A stretch of DNA of 64,000 bases. It comes from Furcasterigmium furcatum. Taxonomy: Eukaryota > Ascomycota > Sordariomycetes > Glomerellales > Plectosphaerellaceae. The position numbers were made by a program, and so were the translations under genes. The notes beneath the pieces are model-generated. The model saw only the letters and a list, made by a program, of their open reading frames with translations. It was not told the origin of the DNA and searched no databases. The stretch spans positions 2,787,487-2,851,486 of the forward strand of contig BCIA01000005.1 in the NCBI GenBank assembly GCA_001599815.1, given 5' to 3'. The stretch's first letter is position 1, and each line of letters starts with the position of its first letter. This document shows positions 45,034 to 56,832 of this stretch, piece after piece.

Positions 45034-45122
45034 AAAAAATAACTCTTATAAGAATCGAACCTACGCCCTATAAAGATCTATACTATAAGATCTATATCGC
45101 TATGTATTATACTATTATTACT
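45034..45122 (-). other. tRNA-like relic with Pol III terminator
   Basis: Read on the minus strand: a box A-like TAGTATAATACATAGCG, a near-perfect box B GGTTCGATTC, a T stem that pairs fully if two RIP C-to-T changes are undone (GTAGG/CTTAT), a seven-base stretch and discriminator A, then TTTTTT (45,034-45,039). The anticodon arm cannot be folded cleanly, perhaps because of an intron or decay. It could be a tRNA pseudogene or a tRNA-derived SINE. It lies between the copia primer site and gag. Confidence 0.35.
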
Positions 45123-45510
45123 ATTACAGAAATATCTAATCGGACGACATATATATACTATACGGAAAATTAACTTATATATATATATATACGCCTTATA
45201 TATATAACGTATCGATACGATCTATTTAATACGACCTATCGGAAGTCGAGGCCCGTCACCTTAAAACCCTCGCTAGGTTTAATATATACCTAAATAAATA
45301 TATCCCTAGTTTAACTAGGGCCTATAACTACTATTTTTAGTAGTTACAAAAAATCAAGAAATTAGGGATTTAACTACTTAAGTTATCCCTATATTTTTCC
45401 TACCTATTTTTTTACTTTATACCTCTATTTTTAATAGTTATTATATAACTATATACCCTTATATATATTTTATACCCTTATTTTTATTTTTATTTTAAAG
45501 AGCCTTAAAA

Positions 45511-48500
45511 ATAGATTCTACTACTCAAAAAATCCAAATTCAAAAACTACAGGGCTCTATTAACTATAACCTATAGGCTATCCGTACTAAAGCCTATTTA
45601 TCGAATATAGGCTGTTTTTCAGCTACGGAAAATACCTTCAAAAATACCGAAAACACCAAAAATCTCGATATCGATAATAAAGCCCTATATACTATTCAAC
45701 TATTAGTTGAAGACGGGCCCCTACTGCAAATACAGCACTCAACTAATGCTAAAGAGGCCTGGAATACCCTTAAGGAGCTATATAGCCCTAAGGGATTTTC
45801 TTCGGATTTCAGCCTTATAAGGGAATTTCTATCTACTACCTTAAATTCGGAAGGTAGTATAGAATTATACCTTAATAAGGTTAAAAGGCTTACCAATAGC
45901 CTTAAAGATCGAAAAATCGAACTACCTAAACAGCTGGTAGTATCGTGGATTGTATTTAATTTAAATCCTAAATACGACGGATTTATTACAGCTACTATAT
46001 CCGATTTACGATCTATAACCGATTTTAATACCTATAAATTAGAAGGTCTATATTCTAATTTAATCGACGAATCCCGACGCCTATCCGAAAAAGAGACGCC
46101 TAATATCCTATATACCCGGGGGCCTATATCCGATAATAGGCCCTATAGGCCTAATAGGCCGAATACCCCTAATAGGCCTAATAAGCCTTATAAGGGTAAA
46201 AAGCCCTATAAAATACAGAAGGGTAAATACTGTCGATATTATAAGTTAGTAGGCCACGAGGCTGAAAACTGCTACTTTTTACACCCTAATAAAGCTCCTA
46301 AGAGGTGGAAAAACAACGATACTACTATTAATAGTAGCCCTATCGATAGGCCTAAAAATCTAGCTTTAGAAGCTAGAAATAAAAATATAGATATACTATT
46401 TACTACTAGTAGTAATACTAGTAGTAATAGTAATTCGGAAAATAGTAGTATTAATACTACTAATAGTACTAAATCTAGTACTAAAGACCTTATGGATATG
46501 GATTACGAACAAAATAGCTGTTCGGAATACGAGGTATTTACTATAACCCTTAATACCCTTAATAATATAGAGGATATAACTAATAATATAAATATAGGAA
46601 TAAATAGTAGTAAATTTATTTTAGATACAGGGGCTACAAGGCACGTTATAAGTAATAAAAACCTATTTAACTACTATAAAGAATTCTCTAATACTGCTAA
46701 ATAGGGCGAGGCTACTACTCTAACCACTAAGGGAATAGGTAATACTACTATTAAATTCCTCGATACTGATAAAATATATAAATTAAATAACTGCTTATAT
46801 ATACCAGAACTAGGTATTAATATTATAAGCCAAAGTCAGTTGACTAATAAAGAAACTACTATAAATAATAATACTATAACTATAATAATACTATAACTAT
46901 AAAAGATACTATAACTAATACTATAATAACTAAAGAGTCTAAGATTAATAACCTATATTACCTTCCGATAGAAGTTATATATCCTAGTACTATTTTTAAT
47001 ACTAGTATTAATAACCTTATAACTAAAAAAGAACTACTCTGGCACCAACGCTTTGGCCATACTAGCTATAGCCTTATTAAACAGGTAGAAAATACCACTA
47101 TAGGGTATAATAATAGTAAAATTAATAATACTATAATACCTAATAGCCTACCTTGCGAAATCTGTATACAGGCTAAATTAAGGAATAAAATTAATAGGAT
47201 ATCTAAAGAAAATCCTAATATAGGATATTTAGATAAAATATCCAGCGATATAATAGGCCCTATATGGCTTATAGATAATAGAGGTAATAAATATATAATT
47301 ACCTTTCTAGATAAATATACTAGGTATTTAAGTATAGAATTACTTAAAAATAAATCCGAAGCCCTTAACGCTTTTAAACGCTATAAGGCTAGGATAGAAA
47401 ATAATAGTACTAATAATAAAATTAAAATACTAAAAACAGATAACGGTACTGAATATACTAATACTTTATTTATTAAATACCTAAAAGATAACGGTATAAT
47501 ATATGAATATAGCCCTAGCTATACTAAAGAGCCTAACGGCCTTATAGAGCGTATAAACCTAACTATATTTAATAAAATAAGAGCTATACTATATAATAGT
47601 AGGCTGCCTAAATCCTACTGGGGCGACGCTGCTCTATATAGCGTATTTCTATATAATAGAATTCCACACTCTTCTATAGCCTATATAACCCCCTACGAGG
47701 CTAGATATAAAGAGAAGCCTAATATAGCTAAAATAGCTACCTTTNGCTNTATTTNCTACTATAAAAATAAAGGGCCTAATATAACTAAACTAGACCCTAG
47801 GGGTAATAAAGGNATTTACNTAGGNCTTAAGGATAATATCTATAAGATATATAACCCTATAACTAGAAAATATATATATAGTAGGGATACTACTATTCTA
47901 GAAAATAAATTTTGGAAGTTTTCTAGTACTAGTTTAAATTCTAGTATAATAGATCTACCTATAGATCCTATAAACCCTATAACTATAACTAATAATACTA
48001 CTACTAATAGCTCTATAACTCTAGATAATACTAGAAATAATAGCCCTATAGAAGATAACCTAGAAGATATACCTAGTAGTAATACTACTACTAATACTAT
48101 TAATTCTAGGCTCTATAACCCTCTATATATAGACAACTCCGAGGACGAGATAGCTATATTTTATACCTATAATACTATTAAAGAGCCTAATACCTATAAA
48201 GAGGCTATAGATAGTATAGATAATAATAACTAGATAACAGCTATGGAAATAGAGGTTAAAGAACTAGAAAATCAGAATACTTATACTATATTAAATAATA
48301 ATATACCTAATAATACTAATATATTATAAGGTAGGTGGGTCTATAAAATAAAAACCGATAAAGATAATAATATTATAAAATATAAAGCTAGATGGGTAGT
48401 TAAAGGCTATAACCAAATAATAGGTATAGATTACCTAGATACCTTTAGTACTACCTGTAGGCCTGAAAATTATAGGATAATATTTATCCTAGCTATATAT

Positions 48501-49712
48501 CATAACTAGCCTTTACAGTAGTACGACGTTAAAAACGCCTTTACCTACGCTACTATAGATACAGATATATATATACAGCTACCTATAGGCACCTATAATA
48601 ATATAAACTATACTAATAAAATGGGAAAATTAAATAAAGCCCTATACAGGCTAAAACAGAGCCCTAGACTCTGGTATTTACACCTAAAATCGATACTATC
48701 NAAATACGATTTTAAGGTATTACCTACCGACGAGGGTATTTTTATTAAAAATAACCCTATAACTATATTAATATGCCACGTCGACGATATTATAATAACA
48801 GGCTCTAATATTACCTATATAAATAGTATAATAAATAATATAAATAACGATATNAATATCCAGCCTTTAGGTNAAATAAATACTTTTCTAGGCGTTAATA
48901 TAACCCTAGATTATACTAATAAAATAATAAAACTAGATCAATATAACTATATCGATAAAATAATTAATAGGNATAATAANNNTANTTTAAAGCCNATAAA
49001 TACCCCTATAGAAATAGGNCTNAAATTAGAAAAGAANCCTAATACTGCCTCTAAAGAAGATATACAGGCCTATCAACAACAAATAGGTGCTATATTATAC
49101 TTAAGTATAAAAACCAGGCCTGATATAGCCTATACTATTAATAGGCTGGCCCGATTTATGGCTAATCCCTCTATAATCCACTTTAAAGNCCTAGATAGGC
49201 TCTGGAAATATATACTATATACTAAAAATAAGAGCCTAACCTATACTATAACTACTATTCCCAGCCTAATAGGCTATACGGACGCTGACTGGGGCGGCGA
49301 TCTAGTTAATAGATATAGTACTACAGGCTATATATTTTATTTTGGCCTAAATAACCCTATAAGCTGGTATTCAGGCCTACAAAAGACAGTAGCCCTATCT
49401 ACCTGCGAGGCTGAATATATAGCGTTAAAAGAGGGTATAAAAGAGGCTATATATCTTAATAATACTATTAAATACCTATATACTATAACTAATTATAATA
49501 ATAACTATAATTCTATACCCCCTATATTAATAGATAATTAATTAGCTATTAAATTAGCTGAAAATCCTAAATTCCATAAAGAAACTAAATATATAGATAT
49601 AGCCTATCACTATAGTAGAAAGGTTATAGCTAATAACTATATATAGGCCTTATATATACCTACTAAAGAATAGAAGTCTAACAGGTTTACTAAACCCCTA
49701 GGAAAAATATAA
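45511..49712 (+). pseudogene. Copia gag-pol polyprotein, disrupted
   Basis: Begins at ATAGATTCTAC, where ATG has probably become ATA. Order: gag (UBN2/retrotran_gag-like, EAWNTLKELYSPKGFSSDF); zinc knuckle CRYYKLVGHEAENC with the second Cys changed to Tyr; protease FILDTGATRHVISN (about 46,617); GAG-pre-integrase LLWHQRFGHTSYSLI and CEICIQAKL; integrase core with ISSDIIGPI, LKTDNGTEYTN and EPNGLIERIN; reverse transcriptase with NKALYRLKQSPRLWYLHL and the CHVDDIIITG active site (about 48,775-48,804); RNase H with YTDADWGGD and TCEAEYIAL. TAG at 46,702 and later stops fit Trp or Gln codons hit by RIP. The longest intact piece is 48,621-49,541. About 20 isolated N calls lie between 47,745 and 49,200. 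Confidence 0.85.
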
Positions 49713-49927
49713 AATACAGAGTTTCTAAAAATATTAAATATACTATAAAAATAAGCTAAATACTATATTCTATACTATATAGCTTACGGGGGAATATTAG
49801 ATATATTAATAACTATATTTAATAACTATACTATACTTAATACCTATATCTATATCTATACTTATATCTATATATCTATCTATTTAGGATAACTTAGGGT
49901 ATCTAAGATAACTTAGGGTATCTGTTA

Positions 49928-50392
49928 AAAATAGAAGGGTGGTAAAAATAAAAGGTAGTAATAGTGGTTATATTAGCTGTGTGTGTTGTGATGGATTAGG
50001 ATATAGAAGGTAGGTTTAATAGCTACGGGGGATAACCCTCTATATTTATAGAGGGTAGACCTCTCCGGGACTGAGCCCGGGCCTCCCTGGGGAGCTCCGT
50101 AGCTCTTGGGGAGCCCCGTAGCTCCTGGGGAGCCCCGTAGCTCCTGGGGAGCCCCGTAGTCCCTGGGGAGCCCCGTAGCCCCTGGGGAGCTCCGTAGCCT
50201 AGGGCCTATTTTCTAGCTCTGGGCCCGGGCCTCCCTGGGGAGCCCCGTGGCCTAGAGCCCCTGGGGAGCCCTGTGGCCTAGAGCCTATTTTCCAGCTCTA
50301 GGCCTAGACGTCCCAGGGCTAGATTAAGACCCTTATAGGCAGTAATAGATATAGTATAGTTATTAATAGTTACTAAATATAGTTATCTAATA
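49928..50392 (-). repeat. Inverted LTR copy right of the copia element
   Basis: Begins TGTTAAAAATAGAAGGG and ends GTTATCTAATA, the reverse complement of the 5' LTR at 44,578-44,972. It is longer because its GC-rich core is expanded. CpA/TpG words are better kept here than in the left copy, so it is probably younger. Its right edge abuts the interior of the first gypsy element without a target-site duplication that I can see. Confidence 0.75.
50083..50300. repeat. GC-rich tandem repeats inside the LTR
   Basis: About six copies of a 19-nt unit resembling CTCCTGGGGAGCCCCGTAG (50,090-50,200), then shorter variants with GGGGAGCCC(C/T)GTGGCCTAGAGCC to about 50,290. Each unit is close to palindromic (GGGGAGCCCC). 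Fewer copies occur in the left LTR (44,745-44,810). Confidence 0.85.
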
Positions 50393-50813
50393 AAACGCTT
50401 ATAAGTTTCTATATTCTAATCGGGAATTTTAGTATTAACTAGGATTCTTAGTTTCCTGTTTAACGGATAAACTTAGTTGTCTTAATAAGCGGGAGCTTAA
50501 TAAGGAAGCTTATCTAGAGGAGCTCTAGAAATCCGTTCTTAAGTTTTAAGTAAAAATAGTAGAGGCGTAAAATCGCCTTAAGCGTCTACGGGTATAAAAG
50601 CGCTCTTCAGAGTTAAAGGGAGTAAAGATAGTAAACCGGGGTTTTATATCTCTTAATAAGTTAGAGGAGGTTAAATAATAGGAGTCGGAGGCCGCTATAG
50701 ATATAATATCTTTAGGCGCTTTTAGTATAGTAGATTAGAATATACTAGGCTTTAAGGGTTTACTTATTAATAATACTACTAGAGTTATAGTAGCAAGTTC
50801 CTTAGGTGCTTAA
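50393..50813 (+). pseudogene. Accessory opposite-strand ORF of chromovirus 1 (exon 2 remnant)
   Basis: Same gene as at 57,389-58,017, read on + while the element is on -. Recognisable parts are ELNKEAYLEEL, RGFISLNKLEE, ESEAAIDIISLGAFSIVD and the end VASSLGA before TAA at 50,811. Several TAA/TAG codons sit where the other copy has Trp, Gln or TAA/TAG. The zinc-motif exon is lost at the junction with the LTR copy. Confidence 0.7.
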
Positions 50814-50839
50814 CTGGTTTCTAGGTATTTTCTTTATAT

Positions 50840-53800
50840 TTATAGCTAATCTATTTAATAAGGTATTTATCTTTTCCGCTATTTATCCTATAGTTAAGGA
50901 TCTTTTTAACTTTATAGTCTTCTATATTATTTACTTTAAGATCCTACTTAAGCGGGGTATTAGGGTATACTAGCTCTAAGAGTAAGATATAGAATATATT
51001 ATAAATTCTTATATTCTTAGGTAGCGTAAGTTAGTAGCTAACTTATAAGACTTATCTCTTAATTTTAAAAGGTCTAACCTTTTTAAAGTTAAGTTTATAG
51101 TTTAGTTATATAGTTTTAATATTTTTATGATTAAGATATATTATATCCCCCTCCTTTAAGGATAGTCCCTTTATCCTTTTAGGGTCGGTATTCTTAATTA
51201 TTTAGAACCTAGTTTATTCTAAAAGTAGTTTTAGCTTTTCCTAAATATCCTAGATTTCCCGGAAATCCTTAGTTATTTAGGGTATATCCTTCGCTACTTA
51301 GGGTTCCCTATAGCAGGTTAGTTAGTAGCTATAGTTAGTATAAAATAGTAATATCTTAGTAGAGTCTATTACTAAGCTATTATATATAAATTAAGTAATA
51401 GGGAGGTATTTAACCTAATCGTTCTAAGGGTAATTAATATAATAGCGTAAGTATTACTCTAATATCTAATTAGTTTATTCTGTCTATCCGTCCGTCTTAG
51501 AGTAGTAGGCGGTAGATATCTTAAGCTTTAGTCTAAGTTATACTATAAGTGATTTCTAGAAGTTACTTATAAATAGCTTATCTTAATCTATAATAAGTTT
51601 ATCTAGTATACTATATTATAAGGCGATATTATATAGAAAGATATATATAGCGTCTTCTATAGTTCCCTTTTTAAAGTATAGTAGGAAGTAGGTATACTTT
51701 ATAAATCGATCGATAATAACTAGGATAATATTATACGCTTTTCCTATTATTAGTTTTTTAGAAGATAGGAGGTCTATAATAAAATCTATACTAACTAATC
51801 TCTACGTAGTATCTAGTATTATAAGGAGTTAGATCTATCCGTATAGTTTATACTAACTTACTTTACTCCTTTTATAAAGGTCGTACTTACTAATTACGTT
51901 CTAGACTTCTTCTTAGGTATATTTCTTATCTAAGTATTATTATAATCTCTTAAAGGTTTTCTAGACTCCTTAGTATCTATATACTAATATACTATAGATC
52001 CTAAGGATCTCCTTTTCTCTAGATTCCTTAACCTTTTTAATAGTTATAAGGGTCCTAATATTAAGTATAAGGTTCCCTTCTTTATCCGTTATAAGGATAG
52101 CATAGCTCGCGACGGGGTCTATATTAACTACGTTATACGGGCGGCTAAGGGCACCGGCTCTAGGGTTATCCTTCCCTAGCTAATAGATAATTTTAAAGTT
52201 AAATTTAGATAAGAACTTAGCCTATCTAGTCTGCCTTTAGTTAAGTTCCTTTATAGTAGTAAAGTTAAGGAGGTTTAAGTAGTTAGTAATAACCTTAATT
52301 AGCTCCTTTATTCCTAAAAGGTATACTCTCTATTCTCTAAAAGCTTTAATAATAGCTATAAGTGCCTTATCGTAGATTTAGTAATTTAGTTTAGGGCCGG
52401 ATAGCTTTTTTATAAAGTAAGCTACTAAGTAAAGTTATCCTTTATTATCTCGCTATAAGAGTATAGCTCTAAGGGTATAGTCTAAAGAGTTAGTCTTAAC
52501 TTTATATTCCTTAGCGGGGTTAAGCATCTTAAGTATAAGTTCTTCCGATACTCGTTTCTTAATATTATTAAAGGCTTATTAGGCTTCTTACTTTTAATCC
52601 TAAGTTAAGTCTTTCTTAGTAAGGTCTATAAGCGGCTTTAATAAATCTTTATATCCTTAGATAAACCTTTAGTAGAAATTAACTAAGCTAAGGAATCCTC
52701 TAATATATATTAGGTTTTCTAGTTTTAGCTATTCTAAGATAGCTTTAATCTTACTAGGGTCTATAGCGATTTCTCCTAGTTAAATACTAAATCTGAGGAA
52801 GTTGACTTATTAAACGTAGAACGTAGTCTTATTAAGTTCTACTAGTAGATTCTTATTATAAAGTCGCTAAAATACCTTATATATATATCCCTTATATTCT
52901 TTAAGAGTTTTAGAGAAAATAAGGATATCGTTAAAGTATACTACTATAAATATATTAATAAAGTCTTATAAGATATTATTAATTATAGTTTAGAATATAG
53001 CTAGAGTATTTATTAAGCTAAAGGGTATAACTAAATACTTAAAATATCCGAGATAAGTCCTAAAAGCAGTCTTTTATTCCTCTCCTTCCTTTATATATAT
53101 TAAATTATATACGCCCTTAAGGTTAATAGCTATAAACTACTAAGCTCCTACTAATAGATCTTAAAGTTTAGAGATACGTAATAGTGTATAATAATTCTTA
53201 ACGGTAATATTTAAGTGTTTATAGTCTATATAGAGCCTAAGCTTCCTATTCTTTTTAGGTATAAATAGGATCGGGTATCTTATAGGTAATTATAAGGGTT
53301 AGATATACCCTTTCTTAAGGTTATCCTTAATATATTCCTTAAGCGTTTATTATTATATCTTATTAAGTCTATAAATCTTTTAGTAGGTAGGCTATACCCT
53401 ATCCTTTAGTTTAATTTCGTAGTTATAATAAGTATATTCTAGTAATCTACTATTAAGTTCCTCTTAAAAAATCTTTATATACTTATAATATTCTTTTAGA
53501 ACGTTACATAGTTATTATTATTACTTAAGGTCTTTACTTAAGGCGTCGCGGTAAACCTTCTATAAGGCGCTTAGTCGTTTATATAAAATCGCTAGCTATT
53601 CCCCTAAGGATATCTTATAGTAGTTATATTATCTATAGAGGCTATATCTCTTTATTAAACCTAGCTAGTAGTCTAATCTATATCTAGGTTAAACTTCCTT
53701 AACTATAGGATCCCTAGAATTAAATCCTACTTCCTAATATTAGGAATATCGAATATAATAGATATAATATAGCCTTAGACGTAAATTAAAAGGTAATTAG

Positions 53801-54150
53801 TCTTATAATCTACTTATCCTTAGTTATAAAGTATCGGCTTACCTTCTACCGATTAAAGTTAGTAAGGGTCTAACTTTTTATACTCCTAGAGCCTAAGTTA
53901 TTATACTATAGCTAATAATATAAAGTTTTCTTATACTCTACTATCTAGGAGCGCTTAGTACACTTATCTTATAAGTTCTACCCGTAAAATCGGGTAGCTT
54001 ATATCTTAACTTCCCTAAAGTAAATATAGGGTCTTTCCTATAAAGCTTACCTATTTTTACCTAATTAAGAATAGCGGCGGTAGTTTTTTATCTACTTACG
54101 GTATTATCGCTTAGGTACTAATAGTTCTTCCTTACTTAATATATCTAGTA
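50840..54150 (-). pseudogene. Gypsy pol of chromovirus 1, disrupted
   Basis: From the 5' side on the minus strand: protease with ALLDSRV (DSG changed to DSR, near 53,940); reverse transcriptase with KTAFRTYLGYFKYLVIPFS and VYFNDILIFSKTLKE, the active site YLDD now YFND (52,927-52,938); RNase H; integrase zinc-binding remnant KYDLYKRSK (Cys to Tyr), a core ending TDGQTE; and a C-terminal chromodomain DYKVKKILNYRINSGKDKYL (about 50,870-50,960). Stops are frequent. Confidence 0.8.
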
Positions 54151-55399
54151 ACTTAGCTTTTTTTTTAGTAGAGATATTAGTCTTACTATAGTTTAGTCCT
54201 TAGAGTGCCTTTATCCGGGGTTCTTCTTTAAAGGTAATACGCCTTACTATCTTAGCGTTATCTTAAAGGATCTTTCTTTCTATATAGGTAAGGTTAAGTA
54301 AGTTAAGCCTAGTAAGTCTATTTATAATTCCTATCTAGTTTTAGGTAGTTTCTTAGATCTCTCGCTATTCTTAGGCCTTATAAATAGCGTAAAAGAGGTA
54401 GTTATTAGTTCTATAGAGGTACTATAGGCGGTCCTTAATATACTTATATAGATAGTCTAGGTCTTTCTTAAATATAGTAGTAAAATCCTTAAAATAATAC
54501 TTAAAGAGTTATTAGTATATAAGGTTAGGTTAAGTATAAGCTTATTATACGGGGTATACTTCTTATCGGGGAAAAAAGTTAATATATAGTTTACTATAGT
54601 TATAGAATATATAGTCGTTATAGATATAGCTTATCTAGCTAATCTTAAAGTAGTTATTATAAAGTAGGTTAAAAAGGGGGTTATCTCCTAATATAGCCTT
54701 CCTTTACTATAAAAGGTAGGGTTCCTTTTTAGTATCTTTTATAGGTAGTCTAGGTAGCTAGACTTCCTAGTCGGGAATAGCCTAGTATTATTCCCCTATA
54801 CGCTCTATAGGTTTTAGGTTATCTCTATTATATTATATAGATATAAAATCGTTCTAATCGATAATATTATTATTAAGGGTTTTAATGCCTTAGAAGGATT
54901 TCTAGTTATAGGGCGACTCCTCCTTACTTTTTCCCTTTTTACTTTAGTATAAGACTATAATTATTTTAACGGGGAGCTCCTTATCTTTAGACTCTTTAGG
55001 GTTTATTATAGTAACCGGTTTATATAGATCCCCTCCCTATAAGTTTATAATAGTACTATATAGTATAGGTTTCTATAGTAGTAGGGCCTTAGCCTAGGCT
55101 ATTATTTTCTTAGGAAAATATTATTTATACTATTCCCGGAGGCTTACTTCTTTAGCCTTTATATATTATTTAAGCTAGTTAAGCTTATCTTACGTATCAG
55201 GGTCTCCTTATACGATATATTTATTATAGTATATTTTAAATCGTATAAGATTATTAATTTTTTAAGAGGTATATATAATATAACTATACTTAGGATTAAA
55301 TTTTAGGGTAAATTTATATATAAGTTAGACGATAGTAGGGATAGGGTCCTTATTAGGCACTTTATTAAGCGTTATAAGGGTCTAAATAGGCTCCTTAGT
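54151..55399. other. Spacer between gag and pol of chromovirus 1
   Basis: AT-rich remnant that probably carried the gag-pol linker and protease N terminus. I cannot follow a frame through it. Confidence 0.35.
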
Positions 55400-56250
55400 A
55401 AAAATATTACTTTATCTAATATATTAGAGTTATTTAGGTTAGCGGTAGTCCCTAGCTATATATCTTTTTTTTTAGTAATTATAGTATTTAATATCCTTAA
55501 GGTCCTTCTTCTTCTAAAGGGTATTAAGTTCTATAGGTCCTAGAGCTTAGGTATTATTATACGTAGACTACCGGAACTATCGTCTATATAACCTTAGCTA
55601 ATAGGTATATCTAGTATTAGCTTAAGGGCGTATATTACGACTAGCCTAGCCGGAACGGATATTTTTCTTAGAATATCTTTTATATTAGCAATTATTAATC
55701 TTTACCGTAAGGGTAATATAGTCTATAAGTTTATTAGAGCGGTCTTCCCTAATAAAGTTATCCTTTATAGCATCCTTAAGTCCTTTATAGAATTATACTA
55801 TAAATATAGTCTTACTCTAGTTAGGGAGTTAAAAAGTAAGCTACCTAAACTTAGTAATATACTTATTAGTAGATTTAGTTTATTTAAGGTAAAGGATTCT
55901 TTATTTAGTAGCCTATTATTTATTTATATCGCTAAACGTAGAGTAAAGGGCCTTCTTAAAGCCTTTAATATTATTAAAAATCTCCCTAGCTTTAATAGGT
56001 ATATTATCGTAAGACTTTAAGATATAGTTATATATATAGGGTTTAAACTAAATAAGGGTGTTATCCTTAAGGTAAGCGGCGGTGTTAGCTATATACTCTC
56101 CCTTATACTTAAATTAATAAGCGTTTACCTTTTAGTATATATAGAGTTAAGTAAGGAAGGCCTAAAGGGTGCTAGGCTTCCTAGTATATAGCTAGGGGGG
56201 TAAGGCCCTAAGGCCGCCTACGCCTCCCTATAGCTATAGGATAGCAGCCT
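55400..56250 (-). pseudogene. Gypsy gag of chromovirus 1, disrupted
   Basis: Retrotrans_gag-like segments YIYNYILKSYDNI, KGFKKALYSTFSDINK and FYKGLKDAIKDNFIREDR, then a degraded zinc knuckle (LYNY-KKRYIARDYR, each Cys lost) near 55,450. Borders are approximate. Confidence 0.7.
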
Positions 56251-56393
56251 TAAGCTAGTTATTCTCTAGCTTAAGGTTCTAAAGTATTAAGGTAATATTA
56301 TTAGCGCTATTACTAGCTTTAGTAACTAAGTAGGGTGCTATACTATTATTAGTATTATTCGTAGGGGTATTTACTAAATAGGAGCGATTAAAG

Positions 56394-56832
56394 TGTTACG
56401 ATCTATATACTCTTACTAATAGAAGTATAAGTATTAAGGTAGGTTTATATTTATAAGGTAAGTATATAGTATAAGTAATACTTAGTCGTAATAGCTTCTT
56501 TATAGTTAAGTATTATAAAGGAGTAAGTCCCTTTTTAAGGTAGGTTATAATAAAGACTTAAGTTAATCGCTAAAGTGTCTAGGTATAGTCTATAGTCCTT
56601 AGGATATCTATTATAATATACCTATCCCCTTTAGTCCCGATCACCTCAGATTACTTTTCTTAGCTAGTAATTATTAGTAACTTACTAACGGCTAACGGTT
56701 ATAATTACCCTTAATTACTCCGCTAAGCTTTATAATCTACCGTGATCGATTTCCTAGTCACATGCCTAGTTACGTAACCCCCTCAATCCTTACTTAATCT
56801 TATCCCTATTATATACTAACGTAGGAGCCTAA
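56394..56832 (-). repeat. 5' LTR of chromovirus 1, cut by chromovirus 2
   Basis: Starts (on +) TGTTACGATCTATATAC directly after the 23-nt primer-side sequence TTACTAAATAGGAGCGATTA AAG shared with chromovirus 2. It runs parallel to the LTR at 56,833 but stops at ACGTAGGAGCCTAA, lacking the last 45 or so bases (through GGGCGTTAYA) present in the neighbour. Confidence 0.75.

Larger units (their letters stand above)
44578..49927 (+). mobile_element. Ty1/copia LTR retrotransposon (RIP-inactivated)
   Basis: 5' LTR, primer site, one gag-pol frame (gag, protease, integrase, RT, RNase H in copia order) and a polypurine tract CGGGGGAA (about 49,788-49,794), followed at 49,795 by an LTR-like start TATTAGATA. 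The 3' LTR is incomplete: after roughly 70-130 bp it gives way to an inverted LTR copy. The left and right LTRs are therefore not simple direct repeats. Many stops and RIP substitutions show that it is dead. Confidence 0.8.
50393..56832 (-). mobile_element. Ty3/gypsy chromovirus 1 (heavily RIP-mutated, truncated)
   Basis: Minus-strand chromovirus. 5' LTR right (56,394-56,832, truncated), gag about 56,250-55,400, pol about 54,150-50,840, and a remnant of the opposite-strand accessory gene at the left end. The left edge stops at the copia-type LTR, so the 3' LTR and accessory exon 1 are missing. It shares layout and many segments with chromovirus 2 but is far more AT-rich. Confidence 0.82.

Noticed and set aside
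45700..45896. Minus-strand frame in the copia gag
   Set aside because: Antisense shadow of the gag sequence.
49795..50392. Calling the whole segment a single 598-bp 3' LTR
   Set aside because: It starts and ends with matching TATTAGATA/TATCTAATA, which is tempting, but the sequence before the primer site shows that the LTR in element orientation is the 395-bp form and that the right part is its reverse complement.
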